Positions 57,751-64,000 of a stretch of DNA of 64,000 nt are shown here, piece after piece; the first letter of the stretch is position 1; the number at the start of each line of letters is the position of its first letter. Origin of the DNA: Entonaema liquescens. Its lineage: Eukaryota > Ascomycota > Sordariomycetes > Xylariales > Xylariaceae. A model generated the notes under the pieces. That model ran no database searches and had not been told where the DNA came from. It saw only the letters and a list, made by a program, of their open reading frames with translations. The position numbers were made by a program, and so were the translations under genes. Where the stretch lies: NCBI GenBank assembly GCA_902805475.1, contig CADCSX010000009.1, forward strand, positions 434,001 through 498,000, given 5' to 3'.

Positions 57751-59970
57751 CTAATCCTCCTCGTCGCTGCTATCCCCAAATATAGCCCTCAGCACATCAT
57801 CTTGTGCCGTCTTGCCCTCCACCGCCTCGTTCACTTCCGCGTTTACCACGGTTTCTTCTATCTTCGGCGGCGGCGGCGCTTCGATTGCTTTTGGTGCTTC
57901 GGTATTACTACTAGCCTGTGTCTGCGCCGACTTCAACAGTTCATCTAACGTCATCGCACCGGTCGTGAACCTAGATACACCCACACCCACACCCACACCC
58001 GCACCATACGGATTCTTCGACGCCCCAGATCCAGCTCCAGCTCCCCTATCCGACTCCGACTGCTGATCCGGCTGCACGTGCGCGGGAGGCTTCACATTGA
58101 ACCTCTTGCACAGCAGTCTCGTGGGGTAGAAGTCCCCCACCGCCCTCGTCATCGCGCCGTACATGCCCAACTTCGCAGCTTGCTCCGCGGGGTCAACCGG
58201 CTTCTGGGGCGGCGCGGATAGTAAATCGCGGTCCGAAGTCATGGCGCCGGAAGAACCACCAGCCAGTTTCGAGGACGAGGAGGAAGTAGTGAACCGCGAG
58301 GCCATGGCGCCTGTCATGGGCTTGAAGATCAGCGCGCAGCTGCGGAACTCATGGAGCTCGCGCAACCAGTCTTCTACGCTGACGTTGGTAGCGCGGGGCG
58401 GTGGGGTTGCGCGGAACCCGGCTGCCCATTCGAGATATGCCCTGTACCGCGCGCGCTTGGCCTCGTCATCCGCGTAGGGGGCCGCGCCACCGCTTGCGCC
58501 GCGAGCTATTGCCGCGGCAGCAGTTGCTTTGTCGAGCTCAGGGATCTGGCGCACGAGTTCCTTCTGCTTCTCCTCCTCGCTCAAGGCGTATGCCTCAGGG
58601 ATCTCGCCTAGACCGGGTGGCAGATTGGCCTTTCCGGTTGCGGCGGCGAGGCGGTCGCGCGCGGACGAGGAGATAAAGTCGAAGACAGACTTACCGGGGA
58701 GTTGAGCCTCGCCGAGAAGCGCGGCACGCGATTTAGGGTCTAGTTTGGAGGCTTTGGCTGCGTCGGCGGTGGACATGTAGTCTGACACGGTTGTGGGTGT
58801 GTCAGATTTGCGCTGCTTGCTGGATTTCCAGTCCGGTGGTATCTCGGGGGGCGGGTATTTATTGACTTCAGCGTTGATGGTAGACGCTAGGTCATCTGTC
58901 TCGATGCCAAAGACGAAGCCGTCGAGGGGTAAGCGGCCGTCGTGGCATTTCCGTATGTTCTTGCCTGCTTGTGCGAGGGCGCTTTTTCGAGATATAAAAA
59001 CGGGGGCGGAGCGGAGTGCTGGGTTGGCTGATGTTGTTATGTTCGCAGCTTTTTCTTCTTTTTGTCCCCTCCTATAACTCTATTATATGATATTTTCGGC
59101 CCGATCTCGTATGGGTCCTCATCGTCGGATCCTGTGTCGTTGAGAACGCCAATACCAATCCCGCCTTTCCCAAATTTACTCGGCTTCTTTTCTTGAGGGC
59201 ACCCGGGCGTATTAACGGCCCGTTGTGCGAGTCTTCATCGGAGCTTGAGCCGTTTTCTACTCTTTGTCCAACCTCATCGGCGTTAACCTAGCCTCTCCTT
59301 CATACCCCAGCCCTTTGCGGTCCAGTTTCCTTGTGAACGAAATAAGGGCCACATCGTCGGGCGCAAAGAGATATGTCTCGCCTCCCTCTTGAGTTGAACT
59401 GCTAGGTTTGCTGCTGACATCGAGTCGAGCTTTTCGACGGACCTTGGGGCCAATCCCTTGACCGTCCTTCCAGCCCATCCTTCTTAGAAGCTTAACGCCC
59501 ATCGTGTCTCCTTGGACCCGGAATACGTCGGCGAGCCCACCGCCCCGTCGTATCAAACCATCCTCATCTGTAGCTCCCAGGCCGGCAAACCCCTGTGCTG
59601 TCTCTAGTTTTTGCGCTTCAGCCGCATCAGCTAAATCCTCCTCGTCCATGAAATCCTCGGGTCGTTGCTGCTTGGGAGTTTTGTCATCCTTGCGGCGATT
59701 CGTACGCGACGAAACAAAGGTCGAGGGCGTCCATCCTTCCTTAGACCCAACCGTATTGAAGTACCCGGCACTCCAGCCACCCGTAAAGGCGCCGTGGAGG
59801 CGCTTGCGACCGCGCTCATCCCGCACTTCTTGCTTCCATACCGGGACATAGGAACCGTCGTCGCGGACTTCGGGATCGAGGGGCGGTAGGGGAGTGCCAA
59901 AGAGAACGTAGGGCGATTGTTGAGCTTGGAGATCGGCTTCGAAGGTAGCTCGGGATCGCTTGAATGACAT
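57751..59970 (-). CDS. G-patch protein of GPATCH1 type, three frame breaks
   Basis: GPATCH1-type proteins are spliceosome-associated and activate a DEAH helicase through the G-patch. Start at 59970 (MSFKRSRATFEADL). Residues 1-90 match the DUF1604 block (YVLFGTPLPPLD, GGWSAGYFNTVGSKEGWTPS). The G-patch is at about 155-185 (VKLLRRMGWKDGQGIGPK). The middle carries GKGGIGIGVLNDTGSDDEDP and DGRLPLDGFVFGIE; the end is LRAIFGDSSDEED. The reading is broken at 59263-59265 (TTT), 59188-59191 (TTTT) and 59050-59054 (TTTTT or the nearby T5); one more base in each joins all parts into about 740 aa without introns. On the coding strand these are A runs. Confidence 0.87.
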
Positions 59971-61689
59971 GAGGCTTATTAGCTGCAAGGGAGGGTAGAA
60001 TACATTCGTGGAGTTTCGAATGTCCGCTTCTAACGCACTGGATAATGTAGGCGATTGATAAGTGTAGATAGAGAAAGAGGTTATTAAATCAGTGTCTAAG
60101 TGTAGGTACGTAACTACATGAACATGTAAGTTGAGGTTGAGGTACATGGATGTTTGTAGCTCTGATGTTATGTTATTGAGGTCTCTCTTATCGATAAATG
60201 ATTAACTATCGATATGATATGTTTGTTATGTCAAGTTCACTTTTGTACTGTTCAGCTTCCTTTATGTCATCCTCTTTCAAATTTAATAATGGATTCCAAT
60301 CTCTACCTAATGATCACTTTTGTAGAATAACTTATTTCACTTCAATTAAACCTCTTTAGTAACCTACCATGTATCCGCTTCAGAATTTTAAGTACAATGT
60401 AAATTCGACTAACTAGATGAACTCAGATACGATCATGATTTCCGGAAGAATGAACTTGGTGGATGGCTCTTATGGAGAGTATCGAATTAGTACTAAAATC
60501 ACTTAAACCCGCAAGTCAAGCTAAAGAACGGGTATCTAGACAATATCGGGTGAACCACCGATGGCTTCGGCAATAATATAAATGAGGATTGTAGCCGCTC
60601 CACATAGTAACACATAGTAACACATAGTAGATAGACCGTCAGTCTAGTTTCTCATGTCAGATATTTCTTAGTTATATGTTTCCCAAAGAAACGGCTAATA
60701 GAATATGCGGACGTGACGAGAAACGCATGTCAGATCTCATATCGGGTCATCCCTGTACGCGTCGCTGCAGCTTATTCTGTCGTACAAGATCAAAACCAAT
60801 ATGTAGCTATCCTGGTCAGCTTCCATATTCGATCTCGAGTACCGCTCTAAAGTCATCCTAGCTCATCGCTGAGTATAATAGTTTCCGAGTGTGAGAACAA
60901 TGTAAGGGATCATACCAAAGATTTTTTAAACAAACGACACAATCCCTTTCCTCTTAGCCCTAAACACAGTCGTATATTTCGGCCACTAACCACCGTAACC
61001 GGAAACTCCCGTACTTAATATAAACTCGGGCGAAGAAGTTGAAGGTTTGGTAAAGAGTTTGCGCCTTGAATCCCTAGCTCTTCCTTTCCGTAAAATAGCT
61101 CCGAGCTTCGATTGGAGGGATGATATCCCAGCTATAACTTATTTGTTTAAGCCTATGTCGATTGGAGCATCGTGGGTTGGTAACTCGCCGTTTCTCTCAT
61201 TGGGTACATATCACGTATAAGTGGTTCTTAATAGGATATTATCATTGAGAGGAATTGTTGTGGCTTGGAGTTCCCCTCTACTATACGTAAGCGCTTTTCA
61301 GCTACATATGAATGTCTCGAAATCTAAAATAGTCGAAATACCTACCAGGATCTCAAAGCTTGAAGACATAAATTACTATGCAATCTTAAGCTAAGGTCGC
61401 TGTCTTTAAGGCAGTAGGAATGGGTTGAGTTGAAGTCACTGCTTATATAGGGATAATGTTATGCCAATGGCAAGCCGAACATATATATCTTCCAACAGAT
61501 ACCGAGAATAAATGATACGTAGGACATCATGTTGTCGTTCAACAGAGCGATGCCTTTTTGCGATTACTTCCTTTGGGTTCGGTTCGCTACACCGTCCAAT
61601 CAAGTCTTCCCTATTCAATAAGTCAACGGAAACGGCATGGTCGCCAATATTCAACCTATCATCGTCCTTGACTGACCGAATGAGAATAG
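59971..61689. other. Intergenic, no supported gene
   Basis: Contains the GPATCH1 promoter and spacer. A minus-strand open frame (about 61436-61690) reads fairly protein-like (ENIPILIRSVKDDD...) but has no Met or domain and runs into the transposon end. I do not call it a gene. Confidence 0.5.
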
Positions 61690-61698
61690 GAATATTTT
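61690..61698 (+). repeat. Left target-site duplication (9 bp)
   Basis: GAATATTTT directly flanks the left TIR and is repeated exactly at 62309-62317. Confidence 0.85.
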
Positions 61699-61752
61699 CA
61701 GTATCACTAAAACTAAACGTCAAAAATAATAAAACTAAACCCCATCCACTTT
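61699..61752 (+). repeat. Left terminal inverted repeat
   Basis: 54 bp beginning CAGTATCACTAAAACTAAAC, complementary to 62255-62308 with one mismatch at position 36 of the repeat (C here, T in the other arm). Confidence 0.9.
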
Positions 61753-62254
61753 TCACGTGACATGAGCCACTAAAGCCACAACCATAACGATTTCGACCAC
61801 TAAAAATGGCCCGTTCGCGCCATGCGCATATACCCCACCCGCATTGTAATAGTAATTTTTTTAAAAAAATTTTATAAAATAAATTTAAATAAAAATTAAA
61901 TAAATTATATATAAAAAAAGAAAAAATATTATAAAATTATTTAAAAAATAATAAAAATTTATATTAAAATATTTTATTTTATTTATATTTTTATATAATT
62001 AAATTTTAAATTTTAAAATTATAAAAAATAAAAAAATTATAAAAAATATATATAATTATATTACGTAATTATATATTTATTTTAATAATATTTATTAAAT
62101 ATATATTATTTTAAATATTTTATATTAATTTATAAAATATATTTTAATAATAATTATAATAATTTTAATAATTACGGTGGTTGCGGTAATTATAGTGGTT
62201 GTAATAGTTGGTGGTGGCTTATGGTAGTGGCTTATTGTGGTTATGGTAGCTTCG

Positions 62255-62308
62255 AAAGTGGATGGGGTTTAATTTTATTATTTTTGACGTTTAGTTTTAG
62301 TGATACTG
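62255..62308 (-). repeat. Right terminal inverted repeat
   Basis: Inverted copy of the left TIR, ending GTGATACTG on the plus strand. It is directly followed by the second GAATATTTT. Confidence 0.9.
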
Positions 62309-62317
62309 GAATATTTT
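62309..62317 (+). repeat. Right target-site duplication (9 bp)
   Basis: GAATATTTT, identical to 61690-61698. Confidence 0.85.
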
Positions 62318-62428
62318 CCTGATATGTTAAGCTTCGGCTCTATAATGCAACCTTGTCAACCAATGGGCGGAAATACTTATGTGCTGCCGTCATACCCCTC
62401 CAATCGTCACATCGATATCCAGAAATCA

Positions 62429-62468
62429 ACTGGATCACTGGATCACTGGATCACTGGATCACTGGATC
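62429..62468. repeat. 8-bp tandem repeat (ACTGGATC x5)
   Basis: Five perfect copies in a row, about 110 bp from the transposon's right end. Minisatellite. Confidence 0.9.
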
Positions 62469-64000
62469 AGCTCTCCATATGGTAAACAGAGGATCCAGCA
62501 TTTGAAACGCAGTAGCAGGCACACCTCGTTAGAACCAACAGATATTGCAGATAGTGCAGATATTTTCGAACGAGAGGATGACTTAATAATTATGCCAACC
62601 TTGAAATTAATAAAGCCATATTACTTCTTGGCTGTCAGAGGCGGAGAAAATATGAAGCTTCAGCTGCTATATGGATATTTTATCTAGAAGAAAAAAAAAG
62701 AAAAGAAAACGGCACAGTTGATGTTTTAGTTCCAGGGGTCAACCTTTATTTCGTCATTCTGTTTAAGCCTAAGCCACACCGTCCAGTGAATCAACCACTA
62801 ACCGTCCGCTAACAAGCTCCGTAAGGTACACACTAAGAGCCTTTGGCGTGGTAGCGAGATGCGGCTAGGGAAAGCTCGATGCACTATGTGGAAAGAATGC
62901 ATTAGTGAAGGTTCGGTCAAGCCCAGCATTCATTCATCCAAGTTTTTTCTCCAACCAGCTATTGAGTTACTTTACCTTAGGTACCTAGGTATTCGACGGG
63001 GTCAACAGGGAACATCTAAGGACGGGTTTTATGGGTGTGACACTCATCCTATCTAATAAGGTGTTTTGTTGTTGTTTTTTTCCTTTTACCGTCGTATCTC
63101 AACTACACCACCCGGCTATCGGGATACTTACATCTCAGTTTTCGCCTTACGGACCTTCCGTGCCAGTTGCGGGGTGGTGAAATCAATTATGATCTTCTCT
63201 TTCCTTGCCACCGTATCATCAGATGTCGCTTGGTCTCGTGTTCTGGGGATACACGCAAGGCACGTTTAGGTAAGGTACTAGGTTAGGTATTGTACTTGAA
63301 CGGTCGCCGGTACTAAATACGCCGGCGGAGGATGTCCCCTTATTTGGCGTTTCTTATTACTACACGTAGACAGGGTAAGTACACCTGATACAAGCCAACC
63401 TACCAACGAGCCCACCTGGTTTAAAAGCTAATAAGGTACGATACCTATCTTTTACCTTTAGGTAAGTACCTACATACAACGCCGATAGGAGGTGGTAGTA
63501 GGTTAGCCACCTATATCAGAATACCGTAATATTCCTCCTCTTACATTAGCTATATCAATATAGTACTGGTGCATTGAATACCTATGTATGTAATTACCTA
63601 TGTACGGTATCAGGTAACTAATTGAACTTCGGTCAATACCTTTATGTTAGGTACAATACATAAGCTAGAAGACTTAAAAGACGCTAACGTAATAAGCATC
63701 CCCGGGGGACCAATTATTAGTAACTTCTCTTAAAGGGGGGAAGGAGGGAAAAAGAGAAGAATTGCAAGTGCTGCGAGGCTCACACCCGTCAAACCGTCTA
63801 CCGTCTACCGTACCACGTCGCTCCAGCGATTTAACAACAACCTTGCAACCTTGCGGCGTACCCCAAGCAAGAACCAAAAAATCAAAACCAGGAAACCAGG
63901 GGTGTTGTCCCGCAGGCTGCCCAGGCTCCCAGGCTATTTGCCCTTTTTTTTTTTTGCAGGTCCGTCGCTTTCTAACTGCCCACTGCCCACTGCCCACTAC
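62469..64000. other. Intergenic to window end
   Basis: No supported gene. Rich in GGTACCTAGGTA-type words (for example near 62980 and 63455-63475). It ends with (CCCACTG)n-like short repeats at 63976-64000. Confidence 0.55.

Larger units (their letters stand above)
61699..62308. mobile_element. 610-bp non-autonomous TIR DNA transposon (MITE-like, 9-bp TSD)
   Basis: Ends are inverted repeats of about 54 bp (61699-61752 and 62255-62308), starting CAGTATCACT, with one C/T mismatch. A perfect 9-bp duplication GAATATTTT flanks the element. The interior codes for nothing. Its core (about 61850-62168) is almost pure A/T, while the sub-terminal parts hold short GCCAC / ACCATAACCAC-like repeats. A 9-bp duplication suits Mutator-type (MULE) elements; a hAT would give 8 bp. 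The family is inferred from the duplication length only. Confidence 0.88.

Noticed and set aside
59971..60147. 59-codon N-terminal extension of the GPATCH1-like protein
   Set aside because: The family start is MSFKRSR at 59970; the extension is low-complexity and not family-like.

Overview
This is nuclear DNA of a filamentous ascomycete (Pezizomycotina, most likely Sordariomycetes). The genes carry short GT-AG introns (48-213 nt) with CTRAY-like branch sites. They include fungal families such as CPC1/GCN4, GCN20, a NIT-6-type nitrite reductase, a HET-domain protein, a Yap1/AP-1 factor and a beta-tubulin with the usual cluster of 5' introns. No bacterial, plasmid or viral genes were seen. I rebuilt 14 genes exon by exon. 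Long intergenic stretches (2-8 kb) make up more than half of the window.

Layout: 3.5-5.0 kb, cpc-1/GCN4-type bZIP (+) with uORFs and a long AUG-free in-frame leader; 7.8-10.1 kb, GCN20-type ABC-F ATPase (-); 10.1-17.9 kb, gene-poor; 17.9-21.4 kb, large disordered protein (+); 23.5-25.3 kb, beta-tubulin (+); 28.3-31.9 kb, siroheme nitrite reductase (+); 34.6-36.7 kb, STK32/YANK-type AGC kinase (+); 38.0-40.4 kb, HET-domain protein (+); 42.2-44.2 kb, AP-1/Yap1 factor (-); 47.2-48.6 kb, BSD-domain protein (+); 48.9-49.6 kb, TSR2 (-); 50.2-53.1 kb, alpha/beta hydrolase with a long tail (+); 53.6-54.0 kb, mitochondrial ribosomal protein L27 (-); 54.5-57.3 kb, UTP14 (+); 57.8-60.0 kb, GPATCH1-like G-patch protein (-); 61.7-62.3 kb, a 610-bp TIR element with a perfect 9-bp target duplication and an almost pure A/T core.

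Functional links: CPC1 and GCN20 are the output and an upstream arm of general amino-acid (cross-pathway) control and lie within 3 kb of each other. TSR2, MRPL27 and UTP14 all serve ribosome production, and MRPL27 and UTP14 share a 474-bp divergent promoter.

Most important caution: five genes (beta-tubulin, nitrite reductase, HET, BSD, GPATCH1) contain eight frame breaks. Every one is explained by one missing base in a C or A homopolymer. I read these as consensus sequencing errors rather than pseudogenes. The most interesting biology is the cpc-1 leader, which keeps both the uORF control layout and a 226-codon in-frame extension without an AUG.
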